Of a stretch of DNA of 64,000 nucleotides, positions 7,905 through 17,435 are shown piece by piece. The DNA lies in assembly GCF_038900055.1 (NCBI RefSeq), contig NZ_JBBMQM010000001.1, positions 2,666,001 through 2,730,000 on the forward strand. The letters run 5' to 3'. Source of the DNA: Henriciella sp. AS95 (lineage in GTDB: Bacteria; Pseudomonadota; Alphaproteobacteria; Caulobacterales; Hyphomonadaceae). The notes below the pieces were generated by a model that was not told the DNA's origin, searched no databases, and saw only the letters and a program-made list of their open reading frames with translations. How positions within the stretch are numbered: position 1 is the stretch's first letter; the number at the start of each line of letters is the position of its first letter. Position numbers and translations under genes: made by a program.

Positions 7905-8825
7905 TCAGTTCAACGAGTTCGTCACTGCATCAATCGGAATGTCGTAGTGGCGGGCGCAGAACTGACAGTCCATTTTCAGCGTCCCATCCGGCTCGACCAA
8001 TTCACGAAGTGACTCGTCAGGCATGCTCGCCAGCGTGTTGCGCAGCCGTTCCTCATTACACGTACATCTGTCGACCAGAGACTTCGGCGTGTCCATGCGC
8101 ACGCCGCCTTCGTGAAAAAGCCTGAACAGCAGGTCTGGCGCCGAGAGTTCCTCAGACATCAGTTCGTCAATCGTGAGCGTAGAGAACAGGGCCTGCGCCT
8201 CGCGCCAGCCCTCTTCAGTTTCGCCGCGCGCTTCATCGCCAGCGATCCGTTGTATCATGATGCCAGCACCGCGCCATTCTCCGGCAACGTCCTTGCGCGC
8301 GGCCATGAGAAGACAGGTCTCAACCTGCTCAGAGCGGTGAAAATAATCCTCCGCGCAGGCGGCGAGCGTTCCCTTGGCCAGAGGCACAACGCCTTGGTAA
8401 GGCTGCACATTCGGCTTGTTCTGAACGATGATAAGCGCAAGCGCCCCCATAGACCCGAACAGTTGCGGCATGTGTGGCTTCTCGCCCTTGTTCACCTTTT
8501 CAAGGTACGACCAGCGTTCCTGCTCGAAGCGCGAATAGGCGCGCACAGCGCCATCACTTGAATACTCTCCGACCAGCATTGAAACTGGTCCATCGCCCTC
8601 TGCCTGCGTCAGCACGCGCCCATCGAGCTTCATGCCCGAACCGACCAGCGTCGCCAGGATCAGCGCCTCGCCGAGAATTTCGCCGAGATGGTCCGGATAG
8701 GCATGGCGGTGCAGGATCGGCGAAATCGAACCCGGGCCCATGCGCACAATCCGGCCGGCAATAGGGAGCGTTTCCGACGTGAATGACGCGACAAAGTCCT
8801 GTGGATGGGAAGAAATAGAGCTCAC
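7905..8825 (-). CDS. hslO: Redox-regulated chaperone Hsp33
   Basis: The C-terminal zinc site has the Hsp33 pattern: DRCTCNEER (C-x-C) followed after 25-30 residues by MDCQFCARHYD (C-x-x-C). The N-terminal domain contains GRIVRMGPGS and HAYPDHLGEILGEALILATL, conserved in the family. Hsp33 becomes an unfolded-protein holdase when its four cysteines are oxidised. I chose GTG 8825 (MSSISSHPQDFVASF...) because family proteins begin close to this point; upstream in-frame starts GTG 8870 and TTG 8924 would add an unlikely Cys/Arg-rich extension. In many alphaproteobacteria hslO follows argD and argF directly; here it is about 12 kb from argF, same strand and order. Confidence 0.9.
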   Translation of the reverse strand: MSSISSHPQDFVASFTSETLPIAGRIVRMGPGSISPILHRHAYPDHLGEILGEALILATLVGSGMKLDGRVLTQAEGDGPVSMLVGEYSSDGAVRAYSRFEQERWSYLEKVNKGEKPHMPQLFGSMGALALIIVQNKPNVQPYQGVVPLAKGTLAACAEDYFHRSEQVETCLLMAARKDVAGEWRGAGIMIQRIAGDEARGETEEGWREAQALFSTLTIDELMSEELSAPDLLFRLFHEGGVRMDTPKSLVDRCTCNEERLRNTLASMPDESLRELVEPDGTLKMDCQFCARHYDIPIDAVTNSLN

Positions 8826-9025
8826 GTTATCTGTCCAGTATTTGCTTTGTGGGCCATTTGGCGGTCTCACCCTCCGACAACAAGGGGGCGCCAGCATGAG
8901 TTGGACAGCGCCGGCAGGCACCAAGGTGTCAACCTGATAGATAAAATCTCATCTATTGGGAAAAGGCCGATTTAAACACAATGTAATATGCCCGATCCTC
9001 TGCAGAAGCTAAGAGGGCCAAGAAC

Positions 9026-11011
9026 TTGCTCCTGAAATTGCGCTCCTTGTTCAATGTCCAGAGCGACGACCCGGAACTTAACCGGGCGCGTTACCGCGCC
9101 CTGAGCCGGCAGCTTCCCCTCATGTACGGCATCCTCGCAATCAACATGCTTGCGCTAACCATCACACACCGGGACCTGGCGCCTGTCTGGCTGACACTGA
9201 TCATGCCGGTGCTTTTCATCAGCTACATGCTGGCGCGTACGGTGAAGTATGTGATGAGCCGCCACACCATCACTGAAGACAGCGACATCGTAAAAAGCCT
9301 CAACAATACCATCATCCAGGCAGGGATCACTGCAGTCTGCTTTGCAGCATGGGGATTGTCATTCTTTCAATACGGCACGGCAGAACACCATTCACAACTG
9401 ATCTTCTTTATTGGCCTGACTTCGGTGACGTGTGCGTTCTGCCTCATGCACCTGCCACAGGCAGCGCTGATCAATTTCGCGGTCGTGACAGTCGCTTCAT
9501 GCATTTACCTTATTCAGATGCAATCAACCGTTTTCCTGGCCATCGCCTTCAACATGGTGCTGGTCGCAGTAGTGTTCGGCACCCTTCTGCTGAACAGCGA
9601 GCGGGACTTTGCCCGGATGATCCTCCAGAAAAAAGCTCAGCGTCGCCAGCACTTGCGCCTGCAGATCCTCAACCAGGAAAACCAGAAACTCGCCAACACC
9701 GACAGCCTGACAGGTTTGTCGAACCGCCGCCTGTTCCTCGCCGAAATTGACGAACTGGTGAAACAACACGAGCTCTACGCCAGCGAATTCGTTGTCGCGC
9801 TAATGGATCTCGATGGCTTCAAACCGATCAATGACGTCTTCGGGCATCCTGCAGGCGACCAGGTTCTGATCCAGACGGCTGATCGTCTGCGAGAAGCATT
9901 CGCTGGCGAGCCTGTAACAATTGCACGCCTTGGCGGCGATGAGTTCGGCCTGCTATTCCGCAAACCGGGCACGGACGATCAGGTTCTGGAAACAGCACGC
10001 CGCGCCTGCAAGGCGCTGAAACAGGCATTCCAGTTCGACGAAGGCTCGGCCAACCTCACGGCGACTATTGGCATGGCCCGGTTCCCAACGGCGGCGGATA
10101 CTCGCAGCCACCTGTTCGACCGTGCCGACTATGCGCTCTACTATGCCAAGCAGAATTCCAAGGCTGAACCGGTCTTCTTCTCGCACGAGCATGAGCGCCT
10201 GATCTTTGCCAACAGCGCTATGGAGCAGGCACTTCGCCATGCTGATCTCGAGAAGGAAATGTCTGTTGAATTCCAGCCCGTCCTGGACCTGAGCACCGGT
10301 CATACACGCGGACTGGAAGCTCTCGCGCGCTGGTATTCGCCGCAACTCGGCCGCGTGCGTCCGGACCTTTTCATCACTGCCGCAGAAAATATCGGCATGA
10401 TCGGACACCTCACCGAGGTTCTGTTCCGCAAGGCCGTCGCCGAAGCCGCCCACTGGCCGCACCAGCTCATCTTGAGCTTCAATCTGTCGGCCATCAGCCT
10501 GACGTCGACCGGCCCTGTACAACGCCTCCTGTCGATCGCCGAAAACGCTGGCGTGTCGCCGCAGCGCCTGATGTTCGAAATCACTGAGTCGGCCGTGATG
10601 AAGGATTATGACAGCGCCCAGGAAGTGCTGGCCATCATCCGTGAGGTCGGGGCGCATGTCGCGATTGACGACTTTGGTACCGGCTTCTCCAGCCTCGCCT
10701 ATGTCCACCGCCTTCCGATCGATACGCTGAAAGTCGACCGCAGCTTCATCCGTGACCTCACACGCAACGAAAAGAGCACGAACGTCCTGCGGTCGATACT
10801 CAGCCTCTGCGAAAACCTCGAAATCGGCTGCATTATCGAAGGTGTCGAAACCCAGGAACAGTTCGATCTCGTCACCGACCTGGGGGGCATATGCATTCAG
10901 GGCTATTATTACAGCAAACCACTTTCGGCCGGTGATACGGCCATGGTTCTGCAGATCGAATTCGACGAACAAGAGCCGGTCGGCCAGCCTCGCCGAATGG
11001 CCGCAAGCTGA
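9026..11011 (+). CDS. Membrane GGDEF-EAL cyclic-di-GMP enzyme
   Basis: A 661-residue protein with about five to six transmembrane helices (residues about 30-190), then a GGDEF domain (ARLGGDEFGLLF near residue 303) and an EAL domain (GLEALARWY near 429). Both active-site motifs look intact: GGDEF is canonical, and the EAL domain keeps FNLSA, DDFGTGFSSLAY, LKVDRSFI and EGVETQEQ. The upstream residues (GEPVTI) lack an RxxD inhibitory site. It could make or degrade c-di-GMP; such hybrids are often mainly phosphodiesterases. The start is TTG 9026, supported by AAGAGGG about 9 bases upstream. Cell location is the inner membrane. The signal it senses is unknown. Confidence 0.93.
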   Translation: MLLKLRSLFNVQSDDPELNRARYRALSRQLPLMYGILAINMLALTITHRDLAPVWLTLIMPVLFISYMLARTVKYVMSRHTITEDSDIVKSLNNTIIQAGITAVCFAAWGLSFFQYGTAEHHSQLIFFIGLTSVTCAFCLMHLPQAALINFAVVTVASCIYLIQMQSTVFLAIAFNMVLVAVVFGTLLLNSERDFARMILQKKAQRRQHLRLQILNQENQKLANTDSLTGLSNRRLFLAEIDELVKQHELYASEFVVALMDLDGFKPINDVFGHPAGDQVLIQTADRLREAFAGEPVTIARLGGDEFGLLFRKPGTDDQVLETARRACKALKQAFQFDEGSANLTATIGMARFPTAADTRSHLFDRADYALYYAKQNSKAEPVFFSHEHERLIFANSAMEQALRHADLEKEMSVEFQPVLDLSTGHTRGLEALARWYSPQLGRVRPDLFITAAENIGMIGHLTEVLFRKAVAEAAHWPHQLILSFNLSAISLTSTGPVQRLLSIAENAGVSPQRLMFEITESAVMKDYDSAQEVLAIIREVGAHVAIDDFGTGFSSLAYVHRLPIDTLKVDRSFIRDLTRNEKSTNVLRSILSLCENLEIGCIIEGVETQEQFDLVTDLGGICIQGYYYSKPLSAGDTAMVLQIEFDEQEPVGQPRRMAAS

Positions 11012-11014
11012 CCC

Positions 11015-12217
11015 TTAGCGGACCCAGGCGCCGGGCGAATTCGTCTTGTACCCCAGCGCCCGGTAAGCCGCATCGATCAGCGACTGGCCTCGCTCATTCA
11101 TGAGCAATCCTTGTCCCATCTGCGTCATCGTATAGCTGAAAGCGAGTCCGCACTCCGGGTCTGCGAAACCGATATGGCCGCCCGCTCCTACATGACCAAA
11201 AGCCGCTTCGCCGATAATTGCTGACTGGTCCTGTCCCGCCGGCAGGCCACGATTGTCCATCGATTTCATAAAGCCTGACGCAAACCGCGTCGGCACAAGC
11301 AGCGTGGCGTCGCGCTGGGTCGCCGTGGACACCATGCCCATCGCTTTCAGCCGCTCATGCGAAACGAGTGAACCATCATCGCAGGCCAGAGGTGTATACA
11401 TCGCCACCTGCCCTCTCGCATTCGAGATACCGCCCGCACCCCCAATCTCGGCCTTGTGGGCATCAACGTCGTTCGCGCCCCAGCCACCATTGTTCAGGAA
11501 CGACAGAGCCTGAATGGATGTCGGCTCGCCCAATAAGAGCTTGGTAAAATCCGACATCGCGTCGCCAGGCTGCGGCGCATAGGCAAGGATATCTGCGATG
11601 TGCAGATCAACGCCGTCGGGCACGCCTATCCAGAATTTCGCGCCGGTGGGTCCTGCGACTTCTTCTGCAAAGAACCGACCAAGCGACTTGCCAGAGACCC
11701 GGCGAACCAGTTCGCCAACCGTCCAGCCAAAATTGATCATGTGATAGCCATTGCGCGTGCCCGGCTCCCACCAGGCCTGCTCATCCTCCATGCGCTTGAT
11801 CATGTAGTCCCAATCGAGAAAGCCCTTTTCCTTGATCGGCTCACGAAGCGCCGGGATCGCACTTTCGTGGTTGAGCATCATCTGTACGGTTGTGTTTTCC
11901 TTCCCGTTCTTTGCAAATTCCGGCCAGTACTTCGAAACCGGTGCCTGAAGCTCGAGCTGGCCGCGATCGATGAGAATATGCGCACACAGTGCGGTCGCGG
12001 CCTTCGTGCAGGAAAATACAATTGAAACGGTGTCTTCACGCCACGGGTCGCCGCTCCGCACATCAGCAACCCCGCCCCATAGGTCGACCAGGGTTTCACC
12101 ATTCACGCTGAGGCAGACGGACGCGCCCTTTTCGCCGCGCTCGGCAAAGTTACGCTCGAACTCTTCCTTCAGCTCAGCGAATTTCGGGTCACAACTTCCC
12201 TGCACAGCGCTCGACAT
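11015..12217 (-). CDS. Beta-lactamase-fold serine hydrolase (EstB/class C-like esterase)
   Basis: This 400-residue protein has the class C beta-lactamase/esterase motif SCTK at residues 69-72 (nucleophile Ser and general-base Lys), preceded by the strand VSVNGETLVDLWGG. A YHMINFGWTVGEL block carries the probable catalytic Tyr, and the C-terminus has GHVGAGGHIGFADPE in the KTG-box position. There is no signal peptide, so a cytoplasmic esterase is more likely than an antibiotic-hydrolysing enzyme. The start has a good AAAGGAAAGCC ribosome binding site. It converges with the GGDEF-EAL gene with 3 bases between stops. Confidence 0.87.
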   Translation of the reverse strand: MSSAVQGSCDPKFAELKEEFERNFAERGEKGASVCLSVNGETLVDLWGGVADVRSGDPWREDTVSIVFSCTKAATALCAHILIDRGQLELQAPVSKYWPEFAKNGKENTTVQMMLNHESAIPALREPIKEKGFLDWDYMIKRMEDEQAWWEPGTRNGYHMINFGWTVGELVRRVSGKSLGRFFAEEVAGPTGAKFWIGVPDGVDLHIADILAYAPQPGDAMSDFTKLLLGEPTSIQALSFLNNGGWGANDVDAHKAEIGGAGGISNARGQVAMYTPLACDDGSLVSHERLKAMGMVSTATQRDATLLVPTRFASGFMKSMDNRGLPAGQDQSAIIGEAAFGHVGAGGHIGFADPECGLAFSYTMTQMGQGLLMNERGQSLIDAAYRALGYKTNSPGAWVR

Positions 12218-12298
12218 GGCTTTCCTTTCCCAAGGTCATTTTCGCAAAGTCTTTTCGAGTTGTAAGCGCCGCGCAAGGACCTCCCTTGCGGCAAGCCC

Positions 12299-12898
12299 CT
12301 AGAAGAAGACGAAATAAACGACGAAGCCGACGAACAGGAGACCGCCCAGTATTGTGAGCTCGAGCTCATGCTTCTCAAGGATATCTTCGGCCCGCTGCCC
12401 AATTGCCATGACGAGCGCCGCCAGAGCGAAATATCGGATCGAGCGCGACAGCGCGACGGCAAGGATGAAGTACAACAACGGGTAACCAGCTGCCCCTGCT
12501 GCCGCTACGCCTACCTGGAATGGAAACGGCGTTACGCCGATCATGAACAGGGTCGCAAAGCCGTCATTCTGCAGCTGCTCCATGATGTCCGAATAGGAGC
12601 TCTCTGCGTCCAGCATCGACACCAATGGCCGTATGGCCTCTTCAGCGAAGACGGCGCCGAGCCAGTACATCACGATGCCGCCGAGGACATTCCCAAGCAG
12701 AAGCGCAGCGGCGATCAGCCAGGCTTTTTTCCGCTTCAAAATCATCAAGGGAAGAAAGACAGGCTCCATCGGCACGACGATGATCGTGTTTTCAATAAAA
12801 CCGATCAGCGTCGCAAGCGGCAGCGCCCAAGGCCCTTCACCCCAGTCCGATACCGCGCGCCTTAGCGAAGGCGTCTTCTTCTCACCCGTTTCTGACAT
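12299..12898 (-). CDS. YqaA/DedA-like membrane protein
   Basis: The 199-residue polytopic protein has hydrophobic segments at about residues 25-50, 60-85, 110-150 and 175-199. It carries the VTT/SNARE-associated Golgi-type features GVTPFPFQVGVAAAGAAGYP and FILAVALSRSIRYFALA, placing it with YqaA-type relatives of the DedA family. DedA proteins act in lipid carrier flipping and membrane homeostasis; the specific role of YqaA-type members is unclear. It lies 81 bases downstream of the esterase start on the same strand. Confidence 0.8.
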   Translation of the reverse strand: MSETGEKKTPSLRRAVSDWGEGPWALPLATLIGFIENTIIVVPMEPVFLPLMILKRKKAWLIAAALLLGNVLGGIVMYWLGAVFAEEAIRPLVSMLDAESSYSDIMEQLQNDGFATLFMIGVTPFPFQVGVAAAGAAGYPLLYFILAVALSRSIRYFALAALVMAIGQRAEDILEKHELELTILGGLLFVGFVVYFVFF

Positions 12899-12949
12899 GC
12901 TAACTCAACGGCGCAGATGTCAGCTGCGTTCCGGCACAACGTGCGGCCA

Positions 12950-13690
12950 CTAGAATTTACGTCCAATCCAGAAACGGATGTCATTGTCCGGCGTGGCTTC
13001 ATTCAGACCGAAAAGCGACCCGACCGTCCACGTCCATTCCCCCTCAAGCCGGCCATTCAGGACCGGCCCGAATTGCTGACTGCGCCCATCAGCGCCAAAG
13101 TCTTCGGTGCTACCGAGTGAGTTATAAGACTGCAGAGCGACGCTCATTCCCTCGCCAAGATCATATGCGAGTTGCGCGCGGGCCGAGAGCAGGACGCCAT
13201 CGGCAGCACTGTCACCAAACTCTATCGCACTCAGCCCCATGAGCCGCGCTTTGAGCCTGTCGCCTAAAACGAACTCATTCGTCCAGTTGAGACCGAGTCT
13301 TTCGGCGCGGTCGCCATCACCCAAACGTGCATCGATCCGTACACCCGTCGACCAGAAGGCGGCATCCTCATCGCTAAGCTGGATCGCCAGCTCAGCCTGG
13401 ACATAATCGTATTCCAGCCCTTCCAGGCCGCCCCGATCAGTCGCCCGAATCAAGACCGTCAGCCGCTTCCGGCCATCAATCGCGTGATTATATCCAAGCC
13501 GATGCCCGAACCGATCGTCGGCACCCTCTTCAGTTGTCCAGGCTGAACGGTATTCGAAACTGCGCTCGCCCTCTGAAACCTTGGGTCCCGAAACACTGCT
13601 CGTGTTTTGAGCGGCGGCGGAAAGTGCCATGCTCGCCATGGCCAGTCCGCCGCATACCGATACTTTGGCGACTGGTTTCTTCGTGAACAT
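12950..13690 (-). CDS. Secreted beta-rich protein, probably outer membrane
   Basis: Starting at ATG 13690 (ribosome binding site GGGAGGAGCG) the protein has a signal peptide, KVSVCGGLAMASMALSAAAQ. It continues as alternating amphipathic strands: YVQAELAIQLSDEDAAFWST, GVRIDARLGDGDRAERLGLN, LAYDLGEGMSVALQSYNSLG, and it ends in WIGRKF with a C-terminal aromatic residue as in outer-membrane barrels. Length is about 247 residues. I recognise no named family. A small beta-barrel or copper-resistance-like outer-membrane protein is an inference from the strand pattern. Confidence 0.75.
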   Translation of the reverse strand: MFTKKPVAKVSVCGGLAMASMALSAAAQNTSSVSGPKVSEGERSFEYRSAWTTEEGADDRFGHRLGYNHAIDGRKRLTVLIRATDRGGLEGLEYDYVQAELAIQLSDEDAAFWSTGVRIDARLGDGDRAERLGLNWTNEFVLGDRLKARLMGLSAIEFGDSAADGVLLSARAQLAYDLGEGMSVALQSYNSLGSTEDFGADGRSQQFGPVLNGRLEGEWTWTVGSLFGLNEATPDNDIRFWIGRKF

Positions 13691-13831
13691 CGCTCCTCCC
13701 AGAATCGTCCGCATGCGCCCATTTACAACGTTCGCGCGTCACTGTCACAAATATGACATGACGCTACTCTGGAAATTTGCCGCTGTGGTCACGCGCCCTA
13801 TCTGCTCGTCGGATCACTTTAACTGGATGGA

Positions 13832-15154
13832 ATGCAGACCTTGGCCGAGACGACGCTCGATAAAGCATACCGGATGCTCACCTCAGAGGATGACGGCCGC
13901 GTCTGCCTCGATATTCCTGAGAGCGCCTGTAATCACCAGCCGCGCAACTTCTTCACCCATATCGTCGCCCTGGGAGCAACCAAGACCGCAGATGGGCTTA
14001 TTGACCCGAAACTGGTCCTGTCCTGGCTACTGACCCAGCTCGGTGCCCCGGCCGTCTTTCTCGGGCTACTTGTCCCTGTTCGCGAGTCGGGTGCCCTGCT
14101 GCCTCAGCTTTTCACGGCCGCCAGACTCCGTCGCCTTCCCTATCGGAAGTATGCGTGGGCCGGCGGAAGCATAGTCCAGGGCCTGTGCGCAATCTCCATC
14201 GGCATCGCCGCTTTGACATTGGAAGGACAGGCCGCAGGCGCCACGATCATCATTGCGCTGACGGTTCTCGCGCTCGCCCGCAGCGTGTGCTCAGTGACCT
14301 ATAAGGACGTGCTCGGAAAGACTGTTTCAAAGTCCAGGCGCGGAACAGCCACGGGCACAGCGACCTCGATGTCCGCCCTCTTCGTTCTGGTTTTTGGCGC
14401 AATGCTGGCGAGTGGCTTGCTGAAGCGAATGGACGTGGTGGTGACCGCAATTTTCGTTGCCAGCGGCCTGTGGCTTTGCGCGGCCATCCTGTTCGCCACT
14501 CTGGAAGAGGAGAAAGGGGCGACTGAAGGCGGACGCAATCCACTCAGCGCGGCACTGGATAATTTCAGACTGCTTCGCGACGACGCTCAGCTTCGCCGCT
14601 TCATAGCAACGCGCAGCCTGCTCATTTCAACGGCCCTTGCCCCGCCCTTCATGGTGGCACTCGGCGCCTCCGACAGGTCCGAGAACATGTTCGGCGGTCT
14701 TGGCTTGCTCGTCATCGCTTCGTCTGGCGCAGCCCTGCTTAGCTCGTATGTCTGGGGCCGCCTGGCAGATCGCTCCAGCCGCAAGGTTCTCATCTATTCA
14801 TCGGGCGCCGCGACGATCGCACTGATCGGCACCGTAGTGCTGAACGCACTGGGCCTACTCACAGACATCTGGGCACTTCCCCTGGTGATCTTTGCATTGA
14901 TGATTGCTTATCAGGGCGTGCGTCTCGGCCGGTCGACGCATCTCGTGGACATGGCGAATGAAGACACACGCGCCGCTTACACCGCGCTGTCGAACACCAT
15001 TATCGGCGTCCTGCTTCTGGCTGGCAGCGTGTTCAGCCTGATTGCAGAATTGGCAGGGCTTCAAACCGTCATCGTTGTGCTCGCCGTGATGAGCGCGCTC
15101 GCCATACCAGTGGCGATCAGTCTGGACGAAGTGCAGGACGACGAAGCGCGGTAG
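13832..15154 (+). CDS. Major facilitator superfamily transporter
   Basis: A 440-residue protein with about 12 hydrophobic segments arranged in two halves, separated by a charged loop (LEEEKGATEGGRNPL near residue 220). The inter-helix motif GRLADRSSRKVLIYSSG resembles MFS motif A in the second half. A roughly 60-residue hydrophilic N-terminus precedes the first helix. The substrate cannot be told from sequence. It is divergent from the outer-membrane-like gene at 12950-13690. The assigned start has only a weak upstream GGATGGA. Confidence 0.82.
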   Translation: MQTLAETTLDKAYRMLTSEDDGRVCLDIPESACNHQPRNFFTHIVALGATKTADGLIDPKLVLSWLLTQLGAPAVFLGLLVPVRESGALLPQLFTAARLRRLPYRKYAWAGGSIVQGLCAISIGIAALTLEGQAAGATIIIALTVLALARSVCSVTYKDVLGKTVSKSRRGTATGTATSMSALFVLVFGAMLASGLLKRMDVVVTAIFVASGLWLCAAILFATLEEEKGATEGGRNPLSAALDNFRLLRDDAQLRRFIATRSLLISTALAPPFMVALGASDRSENMFGGLGLLVIASSGAALLSSYVWGRLADRSSRKVLIYSSGAATIALIGTVVLNALGLLTDIWALPLVIFALMIAYQGVRLGRSTHLVDMANEDTRAAYTALSNTIIGVLLLAGSVFSLIAELAGLQTVIVVLAVMSALAIPVAISLDEVQDDEAR

Positions 15155-15166
15155 GCCCGCAACGCG

Positions 15167-16450
15167 TCAGGTCAGCGCCGGGGCTGGCGGGTCATCTTCC
15201 AGGCTCGTGTCATCAGTGGCACTTTCCTCTGATTCCTCGGCTTCGCTGACGGCTCCTTCAGCCGAGCATGCATCGGTGTTTGGATCCATAACATCGTGGA
15301 CGATGTCTTCGTCATCAGTCTCACACGGTTTGCGACCTTCCAGGAAGGTATCGAGCCATTCCAACTCCGGCGTCCGTTCTGAAAACGCCTTGAGAGCGAT
15401 AAGCATCGGCGTGGACAAAAGCATGCCAACGAAGGACCACAGCCAGGCCCAGAAAGCGAGCGAGATAAAAACCGCTACGGCATTCAGTCTCAGCCGGCGG
15501 CCCACGGCGACGGGGGTCACAAACTGGCCTTCGATCGTATTGATAAGCCAATAGGCAAGCGGCGGCGCGAGAGACATCCAGAAATTGTCGTAGGTGACAA
15601 TGCCCATGACAAAGGCCAGTCCGATGCCAAAGATCGAGCCGATATAGGGAATGTAGTTCAGAGCGAAGGCCGCAACGCCAAAGAAGATGGGATCCGGCAT
15701 ACCGATCACCCACATCGCCGTGCCGATCAGCACCCCGAGCGCGAGATTGATCGCCGTAATTGTGAGCAGGTAAGTGGAGAGCTGGTTCTCCATTTCACGC
15801 GCGATGCGCAGCGATTTTTTCTTCGCCGCCGCATTCGGCATCACCTGAACGAGCTTCTCGTAGAACAGGTCTCCAGACGCGATCAGGAAGGTCGCCAGCA
15901 CGACCGCCAACATGATCTGACCGAGAATATATGGCGTTGTTTCAGCCCAGAGACTGAAGACGCCCTCTTCCCGGATCACAACACGCTCGGGCGCGTTTGC
16001 GGCACTGTTCTGCTGCATGGCTTCGAGTTGTTCGCCTGCCTGGCGAACAGGCTCCAGCACACCCGTCAGATCATCAATGCGCTCCTGCACCTTGTTCATC
16101 AGCTGCGGCTCGTCACTGAGAAGCGTGGCCAGTGAATTTGAAATCATGAAAAGCGTGATCGCGCCAGCGGCACAAAGGAGCGTCATGATGATCGCAGCGG
16201 CGAATGGTGGCGCGATGCCAATGCTGCCCATTGCGCGGCGGATCGGACTTAGAATGAGAGCAAGCAGGACGGCAAAGACAACTGGGATAAAGAAGGCCTG
16301 CGCATAACCCAGCGCCATAATCGCCGCAAAAACGAAAAGACCTATGATCGCCCAATGAGTATAGGCCGTGCCCGGCTGGGCTGATAAAAATCCTCGTTTC
16401 AAACCGTCGTCATCCCGTTTTTTCGATGGTACTCCGCCGGATCGGAGCAT
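15167..16450 (-). CDS. AI-2E/PerM family transporter
   Basis: A membrane protein of the AI-2E transporter (PerM/TqsA) family, with N-terminal helices ALGYAQAFFIPVVFAVLLAL and APPFAAAIIMTLLCAAGAIT. Following these are a long periplasmic/coiled region and the family blocks PDPIFFGVAAFALNYIPYIG and INTIEGQFVTPVAVGRRLRL. A long acidic C-terminal tail (AEEAEESEESATDDTSLEDD-like) is unusual. The start at ATG 16450 (MLRSGGVPSKKRDDDG) is preferred over ATG 16576 because the longer form would overlap the divergent neighbour. Substrate is unknown; many members do not carry AI-2. Confidence 0.87.
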   Translation of the reverse strand: MLRSGGVPSKKRDDDGLKRGFLSAQPGTAYTHWAIIGLFVFAAIMALGYAQAFFIPVVFAVLLALILSPIRRAMGSIGIAPPFAAAIIMTLLCAAGAITLFMISNSLATLLSDEPQLMNKVQERIDDLTGVLEPVRQAGEQLEAMQQNSAANAPERVVIREEGVFSLWAETTPYILGQIMLAVVLATFLIASGDLFYEKLVQVMPNAAAKKKSLRIAREMENQLSTYLLTITAINLALGVLIGTAMWVIGMPDPIFFGVAAFALNYIPYIGSIFGIGLAFVMGIVTYDNFWMSLAPPLAYWLINTIEGQFVTPVAVGRRLRLNAVAVFISLAFWAWLWSFVGMLLSTPMLIALKAFSERTPELEWLDTFLEGRKPCETDDEDIVHDVMDPNTDACSAEGAVSEAEESEESATDDTSLEDDPPAPALT

Positions 16451-16568
16451 GAACACTAAACGACGATAGTGCGCTGTCAGTTCCGCCCGCTTTAGTTGTG
16501 CCGGTATCTTGAGCGCTGCAGCTCGTCGCGGGATACTGCGATAGTAAACGATCAGGGGGCTCGCGAAC

Positions 16569-17435
16569 GTGGCCAAACCATTCCGCTGGGACTTTGCGAA
16601 ACGCGAACAGCTTGGCGGCTGGATCGACCGGGCCAGCGACTTTCACCCGCCACACCCGGAAGATCTCGACACGCTGCGCGAGACGGCCGCCCGCATCCTC
16701 GCCATGAGCGACGGGGCCGATCTCGCTTTCATCGGGCGGTCACCGGAGAATTTCTACGATTACCTTTCGGGCATCTTTGACGGCATTGAGGGCGCGCCGG
16801 CGCTCAGTCTCGTGCCCTTCTCGATGCGCGGGCTCGGCGTGGGCGGTGTCGACGCCATCGCGCCTCACAAGTTTGAGGGTTTGCGGGCCGCCCTGGAGGC
16901 GCAGGGCGTGCGGCCATCCGCCATCGCGAAAGGCGGGGCCGCGCTCTGCCTCGTCGATGCCGTCGCCTATGGCGGCACGTTCGAGTCCTTCGTGACCGTG
17001 CTTCACCGCATTGCCCGCGAGGACGGGACAGACTGGAATGCAGTGCAGCGCAAGCTGCGCATCATCGGGCTGAGGGTGCGCACCAAGAACAGCCCCAAGA
17101 CCTGGCGCTGGCAGCAGCATCAGCGCTGGCTAGACCTCGTACCGGACATGTCGATCAAGAATGTCTCCGTACCGGACGGCTACCTGTTCCTGCTGGCGAG
17201 CGGCCCGGACAAGGTAACCCGGTCCTTCCATGAAGGCCGCTGGGACGAGGACCAGTCGGGCGCCGCCCCGCCGAGCGAGGATCAGCTGCGCGGCATGGCG
17301 CTCGCCGCCTGGCTCTATGACCTTGGCCAGACACGCGAGGAACGTCATACCCTGGCGGGCCTGATCGCCGCCCGCCCCGAAATGAAGCAGGCCGCGACCC
17401 GCGCACTCGTCACCGCTCTGCGGCGCGGACACTAG
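16569..17435 (+). CDS. Conserved hypothetical protein
   Basis: A 288-residue soluble protein starting at GTG with GGGGG about 10 bases upstream. Residues about 45-75 (MSDGADLAFIGRSPENFYDY) and GGAALCLVDAVAYGGTFESF (about 120-140) look like a Rossmann-type or phosphoribosyltransferase-like core, the latter being the expected ribose-phosphate loop position. This is suggestive only. The C-terminal quarter is helical. I do not recognise a characterised family. Its stop shares the tetranucleotide CTAG with the convergent alcohol dehydrogenase. Confidence 0.75.
   Translation: MAKPFRWDFAKREQLGGWIDRASDFHPPHPEDLDTLRETAARILAMSDGADLAFIGRSPENFYDYLSGIFDGIEGAPALSLVPFSMRGLGVGGVDAIAPHKFEGLRAALEAQGVRPSAIAKGGAALCLVDAVAYGGTFESFVTVLHRIAREDGTDWNAVQRKLRIIGLRVRTKNSPKTWRWQQHQRWLDLVPDMSIKNVSVPDGYLFLLASGPDKVTRSFHEGRWDEDQSGAAPPSEDQLRGMALAAWLYDLGQTREERHTLAGLIAARPEMKQAATRALVTALRRGH

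Noticed and set aside
7732-7947. 71-codon ORF with a purine-rich upstream stretch
   Set aside because: Spacing to the Shine-Dalgarno-like stretch is too short, the product is unlike a protein (Pro/Arg-rich, no pattern), and it runs into the 3' end of hslO.
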